Assembly (NCBI GenBank): GCA_034004605.1
Contig: JAVEWJ010000002.1
Location: forward strand, 121,284 to 185,283
From: JAVEWJ01 sp034004605
Lineage (GTDB): Bacteria > Patescibacteriota > Gracilibacteria > UBA1369 > LOWO2-01-FULL-3
Direction: 5' to 3'
DNA: 64,000 bases
Of the stretch, positions 26,701 to 32,919 are shown one piece after another. Positions within the stretch are counted from its first letter, which is position 1; each line of letters starts with the position of its first letter. Position numbers and translations under genes: made by a program. Under the pieces are notes generated by a model. The model saw only the letters and a list, made by a program, of their open reading frames with translations. It was not told the DNA's origin and made no database searches.

Positions 26701-27205
26701 TGCTAATCGAGAACAGAAGGGATGGGCTGTAAATTTTGGGGGAAGAGTTTATATCACTAGCGATAAAGCAGTTCGTGAAAAAGAGCCGAGTAAGGAACGA
26801 TTAAAACTTTTCTGGGAGAATCGGCTTAAAGAGTCTCGCAGTGTTGAAGAATTAAAAGAATTTGGTTGGTGGTTGCGTGTTGATTTTTTTGACAATAAAT
26901 GGATGCTCGAGAATTTACTTGAGACTTTAGATCAAACTAAGGGAATTATAGACCCTGATTATCGAACCATGGAAACGTTAGAGAATTTATCTGAAAAACA
27001 TCCTCTTTTAGTCGCTCAATGCTTGTTGAAAATTGTAAAAGCACAATATCAAGATCGATTTTTAAGGCTAACTAGGGATAAAAGTATTTTAAGTATTGTC
27101 CAAAAACTTTATCGCAATGAGGACGATGAGGTTAAAAAAATAATAGCTCAGGTAAGCGATCATATGTTGCGTTTAGGGAATAATGATTTTAGAGAATATT
27201 TGTAA
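23729..27205 (+). CDS. LexA-type winged helix fused to a giant helical protein, unknown function
   Basis: 1158 aa. The TTG start is forced: a TAG lies two codons upstream and the next ATG (MNVKSD) is inside the DNA-binding domain. Residues 5-70 match the LexA N-terminal winged helix (LTKRQLELLHVIEEFFSKNG, PPTIVELKQKM, then VREPGKRRSIRL). There is no LexA autoprotease domain (no Ser-Lys peptidase motif). From about 110 to the end it is a long, apparently all-helical body; blocks such as TRGEAFHALFNYIFW, IRSVYGRFFPWLYIYD and FFDELGFEWFDFLKKNNF look like ones I have seen in large uncharacterised bacterial proteins. No Walker or nuclease motif was found. It has its own promoter, next to an R-M operon. 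Confidence 0.8.
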   Translation: MWKPKKLTKRQLELLHVIEEFFSKNGVPPTIVELKQKMNVKSDQSIYQLLEKLENADVIVREPGKRRSIRLSGKKSKSTGIGSDNVLSPTGAIPFSFSLDPTQKKIFNKLHEIDPQLAIIFKGGMYTLAQKEHHPDWIPPVANAIRHIFSILTRSDESSADQKKNTGVQKISKAFDPFGGISSIEDSVWAHWNKLNRDFVLFAHYNEGYYKKEDEFIEKIEELYELLLQYILINQHEIYERIDEIAKKGPDKITKEEVAKILSRNTATYTYFFDELGFEWFDFLKKNNFLKPTRQVGQYIRDIASEIPEEIVTFIETYNDNYKIDDRSRSIRQYFLQAACEMPAVSAVKIVGILAKQKWVQDVQASYDFLIYEARKLLEKLIEENEKEASILLTGKLLDVQKTSKDKSKLREVEGFADNHQYAEIVECIKKIPAEYSPEFVGILLSKLKSAIDISDDKGLYTQIWRPSIEHSEMHRDDVVDILIDGVISMLKTYFAYCRGANVDIPNEIKNLFKYEHVIFTRIKLFLYRKFSDVCKSEIQWAIIDNFDAYAVEKEYDELLEQEFDKIDKVFKEKYLELVEAGPKDKKKKDDEKYLRYWKINKLILIKEFLNEKWQKIYVDLLNGDDEEKYKPMYSGIMTSWAGPTSPQEATKLSAMSLDKLIEYLIQWTPKKGFAEHSRLGLGRELVEVIKGASQIYSKNALLFNDERLHVVYLYQYFFGLREALRNGGQIDWQPVLELMKVIVDKAKANSLPVFEPEEDDWNLDWSNCFQYMADLLENGLNSSKNEIPESLQNDVWEIIKYLCEDKDPDLDHEKKYGGENSDYYHLSINTTRGEAFHALFNYIFWYDRHVKKKGVSRITDEVKEVLEAHLDTIREPGFTIRSVYGRFFPWLYIYDKIWTEGIIDELFPLNDVERRYAAWETYLINAVYPEIFEKLRPQYEKAIDELRKSGLQKNKRPVDIFERLVEHLMIAYFYEIIEYDDPLLKKLDEVANREQKGWAVNFGGRVYITSDKAVREKEPSKERLKLFWENRLKESRSVEELKEFGWWLRVDFFDNKWMLENLLETLDQTKGIIDPDYRTMETLENLSEKHPLLVAQCLLKIVKAQYQDRFLRLTRDKSILSIVQKLYRNEDDEVKKIIAQVSDHMLRLGNNDFREYL

Positions 27206-27220
27206 ACTTTTTTCAACGGA

Positions 27221-27394
27221 ATGAAATATAAGAATTTGCAAAATTTGGATAAAAATCAGTGTAAATACTGGTTTAAGAATCAGCAATTGAAAGCTATTAT
27301 GTCTTTTCCATTTCCTTGGAATTATATATTATTTGCTTTAACTTTCATTATTCCTATTAGTGGAATTTTGACTTTAATTTTGTTGTATAAGTAA
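27221..27394 (+). CDS. 57-aa single-span membrane peptide
   Basis: Small ORF 15 nt after the giant gene: a charged/Asn-rich first half (MKYKNLQNLDKNQCKYWFKN) and one hydrophobic helix (NYILFALTFIIPISGILTLI) followed by Leu-Tyr-Lys. It lies between the giant gene and the right inverted repeat, with no other explanation for the DNA, and may be cotranscribed with the giant gene. No family recognised. Small membrane peptides next to regulators in defence islands are often toxins or effectors; that is only a guess here. Confidence 0.5.
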   Translation: MKYKNLQNLDKNQCKYWFKNQQLKAIMSFPFPWNYILFALTFIIPISGILTLILLYK

Positions 27395-27402
27395 AGAATA
27401 TT

Positions 27403-27628
27403 CCGCCCCGAAAAAGGCGGCTCTTTGAGGCGGGAAGGCAAAAAGGAGGGGGTCTGGGGGAGGAATTTTTGCCTTCCCGCCCTTCTTTCCTTGGGTTTGG
27501 CACGATGTTCTCACACGCGCCGCCCGAGAGGGGGCGGGCGGCGCGGCCGCGAGCTTCCTAGGAAGCTCTATCATTTATTCATATTTTTCCTTAAAATAAG
27601 TCCGAACTTCTTCATAGAGGGACAGCCA
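27403..27628 (-). repeat. 226-bp terminal inverted repeat, right copy
   Basis: Inverted match of 19204-19429, with the same nested palindromes. In place of the left copy's C11 run it has AATTCCTCCCCC (read on the - strand). Its outer end, GGGACAGCCA, is the right boundary of the element. Confidence 0.92.
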
Positions 27629-27635
27629 AAAAAAA

Positions 27636-27661
27636 ACACTTCTTTGGAAAGTGTCTTTTTT
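27636..27661. terminator. Terminator, probably the original tRNA-Gln terminator displaced by the element
   Basis: ACACTT (27636-27641) pairs with AAGTGT (27649-27654), preceded by an A-run and followed by a T-run, so it can act in both directions. On the - strand it ends the glycosyltransferase pair; before integration it would have directly followed tRNA-Gln. Confidence 0.7.
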
Positions 27662-27663
27662 AT

Positions 27664-28497
27664 TTATTTCTTTCTAGGATTTCTCTCAAACAAGTGTTTG
27701 AAGGTGTATTTTAGTGAGTCCTTTAAGTGTTGTCGCATTAGCCATTTTTTGAAAAAGTCTTTAAATCCACCTTGAGAGAGTCTCTTGCCGTCGGCATAGA
27801 CTATTACTTCCGGATAGAAGACTACTTTTTTGCCATGCTTCCAAGTTTGAAAACAAATTTCGGGGTCGGACATGAATATAAAATAGGTTTTGTCGAAGCC
27901 TCCGAGAGTCTCCCACCAATTGCGAGTAAGTAAAATGAATGAAGATTGGAGCCAATCTACTTCTTGGGTTTTGTTGTAGTCTAAGTGACGCATTTCGTCA
28001 TGCGCAACCAGTTTTTTAAGAATCGGAAGGTTTCGAAGGCCCGTTCTTCTTGCAACTTGCAGAAAAATATTCGGAAAGGCACGAACAGTCATCGCAACCT
28101 CTCCTCCCGGCTCATTTATTTGCTTTGGACCGAGAATTCCAATCTCGGGATTTTTTTCCAAATAGTCCACTAATTTTTGAAGAGTATCTTCGTGTTTTAT
28201 TTGAATATCGGGATTAACGATAAACAAATATTCGCCTTTTGAAGCGTTTACGAGTTCGTGATAATTTCTTATGTATCCGTTGTTGTGGTCGATGAATATT
28301 AATTTTACATTCGGAATTTCTTTTAGCTCTTCAAGGATTTTTTTCTGATCCTCCCTGCAGGAATTATCGCTTACTATTATTTCGATATCGAAATTGGCGA
28401 TTTGTTTTTGTAGTCGTTTTACGCTTTCAACTACTGAAGCGGCTTTTCCCGTGGTTGATATCAAAATCGAGGCTAATTTTTTATTCATATTTGCCAT
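27664..28497 (-). CDS. Family 2 glycosyltransferase (rhamnosyltransferase-like)
   Basis: 277 aa, GT-A fold. ASILISTTGKAASVVESVKR begins the Rossmann part, VSDNSCREDQ is the nucleotide-sugar region, and FIVNPDIQIKHEDTLQKLV carries the DxD-like NPD. GILGPKQINEPGGEV and WLQSSFILLTRNWWETLGGF are the usual acceptor-side blocks of rhamnosyl/wbbL-type transferases. It probably adds sugars to a surface polysaccharide at the membrane. Its start overlaps the upstream glycosyltransferase by 17 nt. Confidence 0.9.
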   Translation of the reverse strand: MANMNKKLASILISTTGKAASVVESVKRLQKQIANFDIEIIVSDNSCREDQKKILEELKEIPNVKLIFIDHNNGYIRNYHELVNASKGEYLFIVNPDIQIKHEDTLQKLVDYLEKNPEIGILGPKQINEPGGEVAMTVRAFPNIFLQVARRTGLRNLPILKKLVAHDEMRHLDYNKTQEVDWLQSSFILLTRNWWETLGGFDKTYFIFMSDPEICFQTWKHGKKVVFYPEVIVYADGKRLSQGGFKDFFKKWLMRQHLKDSLKYTFKHLFERNPRKK

Positions 28498-29515
28498 TTT
28501 TTAGAGGTTTCATAAATCTTAATATTTCGCTTACTGGAGCTTCCATTTTCATTGCCTTCTTTCGTTTTTCGACTTCCGGTTTTATTTTCAAATATGCTTT
28601 ATATTTTTTAAACAGAACAGGCGTTGTGATAATTCGAAAAGCATTTTTCAAAAAGTGATAAGTCCTTGATTTTATCTTTATCATTAGCGGAAAATCCTTT
28701 GAAAAGTTTTTGTTCATCAAAATCAAATCGCCCCAAAAAGATGATTCTTTCATAAACAGGCTTCGTTTTGACGTGCTTTGATTTTTTAAGACATCCAGCC
28801 CCATACTTGCGGTGGATTTTTTCTTTTTTGCGACTTGGCGGTCGTGATACACGCAAACATCCTGAATCAAAAATCCTCTATTTCCGGCCCATTTAAGGCG
28901 ATAGCTTAAATCCACATCGTTTTTGTAATGAAGAAGATTGTCGAAATATTGATCTTCGAATTTTATACTGTTTAAGCCCTTTTTCGTGATGATAAACATC
29001 GCTCCCGACACGCCGAAAACATCTTTTAAATTATCATATTGGCCGCGGTCTTCCTCGGTTTGGCCGATATCGTAAAAGTGATGGAATTCGTCTATTGCAA
29101 TACCGAAACTGTCAATTATGTTTGTTTTCTTTTTTCCGTTTTCATAGTCCCATCTCATGCTTTTGACCGTTCCAAAATCGTAGTCCGGATTTTCTTTGAA
29201 AGCTTTTACAACTTTGCTTACAAAATCTTTCAGGTACAGCATATCGTTTGAAGCGCAGATGTATAGGTCGCCGGTCATCATTTCGATCATTTTATTATTA
29301 TTTCCGCTGTGCCAAAGATTTTGACCTTTGATGAATTTAACCTTCTTTAAAACCTCGGGAAGATTTTTCTCTATAAAATTATATGCTCTCCAAATTCCAT
29401 CCTCGGAATCCCAAAAAATATATTCGATATCGGGATAATCCTGATCCATAAGCGTGGGAATCGTTTCACCGAGATATTTATCTCCTGTTAGTGATAAGCC
29501 GACTGTGACTTTCAT
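28481..29515 (-). CDS. Family 2 glycosyltransferase
   Basis: 344 aa. The N-terminal GT2 domain begins VTVGLSLTGDKYLGETIPTL with IEYIFWDSEDG after it; the DxD position is occupied by CASNDMLYLKDF (SND). SGAMFIITKKGLNSI and DVDLSYRLKWAGNRG (the ED-like D-V-D acceptor motif) follow. The C-terminal ~80 residues are basic and amphipathic, suitable for membrane association. Donor and acceptor unknown. First gene of the two-gene glycosyltransferase operon. Confidence 0.88.
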   Translation of the reverse strand: MKVTVGLSLTGDKYLGETIPTLMDQDYPDIEYIFWDSEDGIWRAYNFIEKNLPEVLKKVKFIKGQNLWHSGNNNKMIEMMTGDLYICASNDMLYLKDFVSKVVKAFKENPDYDFGTVKSMRWDYENGKKKTNIIDSFGIAIDEFHHFYDIGQTEEDRGQYDNLKDVFGVSGAMFIITKKGLNSIKFEDQYFDNLLHYKNDVDLSYRLKWAGNRGFLIQDVCVYHDRQVAKKKKSTASMGLDVLKNQSTSKRSLFMKESSFWGDLILMNKNFSKDFPLMIKIKSRTYHFLKNAFRIITTPVLFKKYKAYLKIKPEVEKRKKAMKMEAPVSEILRFMKPLKNGKYE

Positions 29516-29568
29516 GTAGATGTGTTAATTAACACATCTAATATAATACTTAAAACAATATTTCGCAA

Positions 29569-29763
29569 TTATTCCAAGTCAAAGACCTCCTCTATTCTGC
29601 TTTTTTTCAAACTTTTTGTAATATCATGTGCAAGTTTTAGCGAGGGGTTGTATCTGTTTTGCTCTAAAGCAAGAATTGTTTGTCTTGCAACGCCCGTCAG
29701 AGAAGCTAGTTTTTCTTGAGTTATTCCCAATGATTTTCGAATTTCAGCTATATTGTTTTTCAT
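29569..29763 (-). CDS. XRE-family regulator (YozG-like)
   Basis: 64-aa HTH protein: IAEIRKSLGITQEKLASLTG, then VARQTILALEQNRYNPSLKL and an EEVF end. This small type usually follows a gene for an integral membrane protein, as here (1-nt gap), and represses its own operon. Confidence 0.88.
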   Translation of the reverse strand: MKNNIAEIRKSLGITQEKLASLTGVARQTILALEQNRYNPSLKLAHDITKSLKKSRIEEVFDLE

Positions 29764-29764
29764 A

Positions 29765-30193
29765 TTATTCTTTTTTCTCCAAATAAATGTGTGTTGCCGC
29801 TTTGACTACAGTAGCACCGATTATTGCGATAATTATTACCGGGTCAATTTCGATTATTCCCGTGTTCAAGCCCATACCAGTCTCGTAAAACACCCCTACA
29901 ATAAGGATTGTGAGCATTACCCAAAGTGCATTCCTTTCAGCTTTTGCTTCATGGAGCTTCTCCCTTTCGTCCATCGGAAGGCGAAACATAATTTCAAGAC
30001 AATCCGCAATTACTACTACTGCAAATATTGCATTAGCAATTAAATTGTTTTTGGTATCTCCAAGAGGAAGGTTTTGAATAAGAACGAATATTCCGATGAC
30101 TACTGCAATATAAACCCAACCCTGCCATTTTGATGGAGCTATCCCCCACCCACCGTATCTTCTTCTACGAAACCATTCTTTTTTTCCAATCAT
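29765..30193 (-). CDS. Four-helix membrane protein (DUF2178-like)
   Basis: 142 aa from the ATG at 30193 (MIGKKEWFRRRRYGGWG). An in-frame TTG at 30253 is rejected because it is the -35 box of the promoter. Four hydrophobic helices: about 25-44, 52-72, 91-110 and 116-135, with DEREKLHEAKAERNA in the central cytoplasmic loop, a motif shared with membrane proteins found beside YozG-type regulators. Function unknown; possibly a sensor or partner of the downstream XRE protein. Confidence 0.75.
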   Translation of the reverse strand: MIGKKEWFRRRRYGGWGIAPSKWQGWVYIAVVIGIFVLIQNLPLGDTKNNLIANAIFAVVVIADCLEIMFRLPMDEREKLHEAKAERNALWVMLTILIVGVFYETGMGLNTGIIEIDPVIIIAIIGATVVKAATHIYLEKKE

Positions 30194-30224
30194 TTTTGTA
30201 ATGTTAAAAATATGTTCCGTAAGA

Positions 30225-30253
30225 AATATATTACATTTTAATTTTAAAGTCAA
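30225..30253 (-). promoter_or_regulatory. Promoter of the membrane protein/XRE pair
   Basis: On the - strand: -35 TTGACT (30253-30248), 17-nt spacer, -10 TATATT (30230-30225), about 32 nt before the ATG at 30193. Confidence 0.65.
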
Positions 30254-30258
30254 GCATT

Positions 30259-30822
30259 TTAGTCTGCAAATTGAACTAAAGATTCTTTGAACTTATTAAA
30301 ATCTTCTTCGTATTTTGAAAGAGCGTCTTCGTTTACATATTTGATTCCAAATACTGAATGTAATTTTGTGTCGCCTAAAGTTTCTCTTTTAGAAATGGCT
30401 TTTCGAAAATATTCGTCATTTTTATCTTTAAAAATTGTTTCTGTTTTGACAATATTTTCCTCTTCCGTCTTTTCCTCTGAAAAAATCTCTTCGTTTTCTT
30501 TAGCTATTAAATAATCCTTTGGTTCACCATCCCATTGTGGAGAATATACAAAGAATTCTACTGATTGATCTGGTGACAAAAAGAAGGCTTCGTCTGTTTC
30601 TACATAAGAAATGTCTTCCCAAACTTGTAATGGTTCTGTTGGGTTTGCTGAAAAATCTTTTGGATAATAAATTTCAAACCAATTACCCATAAACTTTATT
30701 TCATTTGTAAGATTTTCATTTGAGTCGATTGTTTCTGTATCATTCATTTCCATAGATTCTTCTTTTGCACATGCGGTAAATAATAAAACCGGTAAGAGCA
30801 TTAGGACAAGATACTTTTTCAT
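30259..30822 (-). CDS. Lipoprotein, unknown function
   Basis: 187 aa. Signal peptide with lipobox: MKKYLVLMLLPVLLFTAC, cysteine at residue 18. An acidic linker follows, then a domain of ~140 residues (WFEIYYPKDFSA, FLSPDQSVEFFVYSPQ) that resembles PsbP/DUF-type 'polypeptide on membrane' folds described as small solute-binding or lipid-linked domains; this is only a shape impression. The gene is transcribed on its own. Confidence 0.75.
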   Translation of the reverse strand: MKKYLVLMLLPVLLFTACAKEESMEMNDTETIDSNENLTNEIKFMGNWFEIYYPKDFSANPTEPLQVWEDISYVETDEAFFLSPDQSVEFFVYSPQWDGEPKDYLIAKENEEIFSEEKTEEENIVKTETIFKDKNDEYFRKAISKRETLGDTKLHSVFGIKYVNEDALSKYEEDFNKFKESLVQFAD

Positions 30823-30894
30823 ATTTTTATATTAATATTTATAATTGTAAGATACCACGTGGTCTCTTTTTTCAAAGAAAATTTTTATATTTTC

Positions 30895-31671
30895 TTAATG
30901 CCTTGAAGTTTTACTTAAAATATCGCTTGGAATAATTATGTGTTTTTCCACTTTTTTGCCCTTTGAATCAAAAGATGTTTTATCTACCCTAAAAAGATTG
31001 GGCTTTCCATTAAAGACTCTAAAATAATAAAAAATTGTGTTTACAATTCTACCCTTTACTATAATTGGCTTTTGGATGACCAAAAGATTATTTGAGTGGC
31101 TTGCAAATAATTTTACACCTACTGTACTGGTGTATATTAATTCGGACTTTGATAAATTGACCAGATCTGTATTTATTATTCCCAATTCGGCAAGTATTCT
31201 TATATCTCCTTCGTTTATCTTATAAAACCTTGCTTCACTTAAGGAAATTTCAAGATTTAATTTTTTCAAGGCCCTCGCTGATACTTTTGCAAATTGGAAG
31301 TTTGAAAGAAGGTCTTCAATAGAAATTTTCTCATATTCCACCCTCCCGGCTTCAAAATCTGCAATTATTTGTATTAGCCTTTTTTCTTCACCAAAAATTT
31401 CTTTTTTAATAAAATCATTTGTGCTAAGTTTTCGATGAATTCTTTCAACATTTGTCTGAACCTCAGTAATAACCGACACAGGTCTTTCTCTTTCACCAGC
31501 TGATTTGAACAAAGCTTTTGGTGTTGAATCTGTTGGGATAATAAAATCATTTTCGTCTTTTGCCAGGTCAGCTGTTTTTGAAATTCTTGTATAGTCTCTG
31601 TCTTCGAAATCTTTACTCATTTCGACTCTGTCCTCTTCAACCTTAAAATCTTTATATCTATGTCTTGTCAT
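30895..31671 (-). CDS. Hypothetical protein, paralogue of the protein at 57.5 kb
   Basis: 258 aa from the ATG at 31671 (MTRHRYKDF), chosen because it follows the usual A-rich leader; an upstream in-frame start at 31701 is less likely. Residues 1-75 look disordered. The C-terminal 180 residues align by eye with the protein at 57521-58510: STNDFIKKEI with STDQYIESEI, a YEKISIEDL with KYDIGDLIM, AKVSARALKKLNLEISLSEA with SKISASTLGNMRLEITSLEA, and then the FRV/FRVDK ends. No family recognised. No signal peptide or membrane helix. Confidence 0.7.
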   Translation of the reverse strand: MTRHRYKDFKVEEDRVEMSKDFEDRDYTRISKTADLAKDENDFIIPTDSTPKALFKSAGERERPVSVITEVQTNVERIHRKLSTNDFIKKEIFGEEKRLIQIIADFEAGRVEYEKISIEDLLSNFQFAKVSARALKKLNLEISLSEARFYKINEGDIRILAELGIINTDLVNLSKSELIYTSTVGVKLFASHSNNLLVIQKPIIVKGRIVNTIFYYFRVFNGKPNLFRVDKTSFDSKGKKVEKHIIIPSDILSKTSRH

Positions 31672-31733
31672 ATTTTTAAAATTAGATGTCATTATAAACA
31701 AAAATTTAAAATATTATCAATTGAAAGATTTGA

Positions 31734-31762
31734 TTGACTTATTACTCGTTTCTTGCCATAAT
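31734..31762 (+). promoter_or_regulatory. Promoter of the RRM gene
   Basis: -35 TTGACT (31734-31739), 17-nt spacer, -10 CATAAT (31757-31762). It leaves a leader of about 90 nt before the ATG at 31859, long for this genome, as in cold-responsive RNA-binding protein genes. Confidence 0.6.
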
Positions 31763-31858
31763 TTAATAGCGTATCGTAGTGAATCCTCCGAAATGTGCAC
31801 AGTTTTAAGAGGGTGTTCGCGGTTAAGATGCGTGCATATCTCTTATAAATTCAATGTT

Positions 31859-32122
31859 ATGTCAATGAAACTCTATGTTGGAAATATTTCTTGGAATTCA
31901 ACTTCCGAGTCTTTAAAAGAATATTTCGAACAATTCGGCGCTGTGGAAGATGCTTTCATCATGAAAGATAAAGTCACAAGAAGATCAAAAGGTTTTGGAT
32001 TCGTTACCTTTACAAACGAAGAAGATGCTCAAAAAGCAATCGAAGCTACAAACGGAAAAGAATTTGACGGAAGAGCTTTGACTGTAAATGAAGCTAGACC
32101 ACCAAAAAACGACAACTTTTAA
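31859..32122 (+). CDS. RRM-type RNA-binding protein
   Basis: 87 aa from the ATG at 31859 (MSMKLYVGNISWNSTSES). A longer in-frame start at 31721 is rejected since it would include the promoter. Single RNA-recognition motif: RNP2 LYVGNI and RNP1 KGFGFVTF, with RALTVNEARPPK at the end. The family is found in cyanobacteria and many CPR bacteria, and binds single-stranded RNA, often in cold response or mRNA handling. It is a single-gene unit with its own promoter and terminator. Confidence 0.93.
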   Translation: MSMKLYVGNISWNSTSESLKEYFEQFGAVEDAFIMKDKVTRRSKGFGFVTFTNEEDAQKAIEATNGKEFDGRALTVNEARPPKNDNF

Positions 32123-32145
32123 TTAAGTTGCTTTAAATAGAAAAG

Positions 32146-32184
32146 ACCAAGGCAGGTAGTGTGCATAGAAGCCTTGGTTTTTTT
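32146..32184 (+). terminator. Intrinsic terminator of the RRM gene
   Basis: ACCAAGGC (32146-32153) pairs with GCCTTGGT (32171-32178), followed by six T. Confidence 0.85.
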
Positions 32185-32310
32185 GTGACTTAATTATTTA
32201 AAATTTTAGCAGGGATGAGTGATTTGTGTTTTTTTAGTAATTTCTGAAATTGACATTTAAAAAATGATAGTGTTTTGACAAATGTGTTTGGTGTAGTTGT
32301 TTGTTTAGGC

Positions 32311-32919
32311 TTAATAAACAATTTTTGATAGATGTAATGCAGCTATAATTAACATTATTAATACTACTATCAGGCCTTGTACGAGTGATACCTTTTGAAT
32401 TTCCTCAACTCTTTTAATCTCACAAGCTCCTCCCGGGCAAAGTTTTGCTTTATTCTTGTGAAACATATTGTAGAGTTTGCATCCGATGCAAATGCCAAAT
32501 GAAGTTTCAAAGAATAAAAAGCTTAAGCAAGTTAAGCAGACTATTAGGTTGAAAATTCCTCTAAAATCCGAAATTACTACTAGAATAAACATTGTTAGTG
32601 CGAGGATTAAGCCGATTGCCCATGCAAATTTTTTTTGCGGTGCTCCCACATATTCTGGTTTTTGATTTCTGGAAGCAATTTTACCGAGAATTAAGCTTGG
32701 TGCAAATTTTGGGTTTATTAAAACTCTTATCGCAAATTCTATTAAAAATGTGATTATAAAAAGTTTTAGGAAATAGAAATTTTGAAGAAAAAAGGCATTC
32801 ATAAAGGATATCATTGCCAGGACAAACAAGATTCCTGCGCCCGCTCTTGCCTCTCTTTCATTTAAGACTGGTATTTCATAGCCTTTTACTGTTTCACCAA
32901 AATATATTATTTTTTTCAT
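32311..32919 (-). CDS. DUF4395 membrane protein
   Basis: 202 aa with about five hydrophobic helices. NPKFAPSLILGKIASRNQKP and YVGAPQKKFAWAIGL are the DUF4395 signature. The C-x2-C motif (GICIGCKLYNMF, about 143-148) is also typical; related proteins in other bacteria sit with thioredoxin-like or sulphur-transfer genes. A second pair of cysteines (CPGGACEI) follows. It starts with an ATGA overlap at the end of the Cys-ladder membrane protein, so the two are one operon. Confidence 0.8.
   Translation of the reverse strand: MKKIIYFGETVKGYEIPVLNEREARAGAGILFVLAMISFMNAFFLQNFYFLKLFIITFLIEFAIRVLINPKFAPSLILGKIASRNQKPEYVGAPQKKFAWAIGLILALTMFILVVISDFRGIFNLIVCLTCLSFLFFETSFGICIGCKLYNMFHKNKAKLCPGGACEIKRVEEIQKVSLVQGLIVVLIMLIIAALHLSKIVY

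Larger units (their letters stand above)
17497..27628. mobile_element. 10.1-kb tRNA-Gln-integrated element carrying a restriction-modification cassette
   Basis: Left edge is at the tRNA-Gln CCA end and right edge after CAGCCA at 27623-27628. The 6-bp CAGCCA is directly repeated (17491-17496 and 27623-27628). Deleting 17497-27628 rejoins the tRNA to an A-run and hairpin terminator at 27636-27661, which is what one expects directly after a tRNA gene. Contents: broken serine recombinase, hairpin-rich non-coding DNA, and a cassette inside 226-bp inverted repeats with XRE regulator, two adenine methyltransferases, AlwI-type endonuclease, LexA-HTH giant protein and a small membrane peptide. Boundaries are inferred from sequence logic, not from an empty-site comparison. 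Confidence 0.8.

Noticed and set aside
27374..27574. Matching ORF in the right 226-bp repeat
   Set aside because: Same reason; a by-product of the GC-rich inverted repeat.
31721..31858. Longer N-terminus for the RRM protein
   Set aside because: It would translate the promoter at 31734-31762 and adds nothing conserved.
32916..32919. TGA decoded as glycine (Gracilibacteria code)
   Set aside because: TGA ends genes at 20699, 32916 and 37005 in ATGA/TTGA overlaps and never interrupts a conserved protein.
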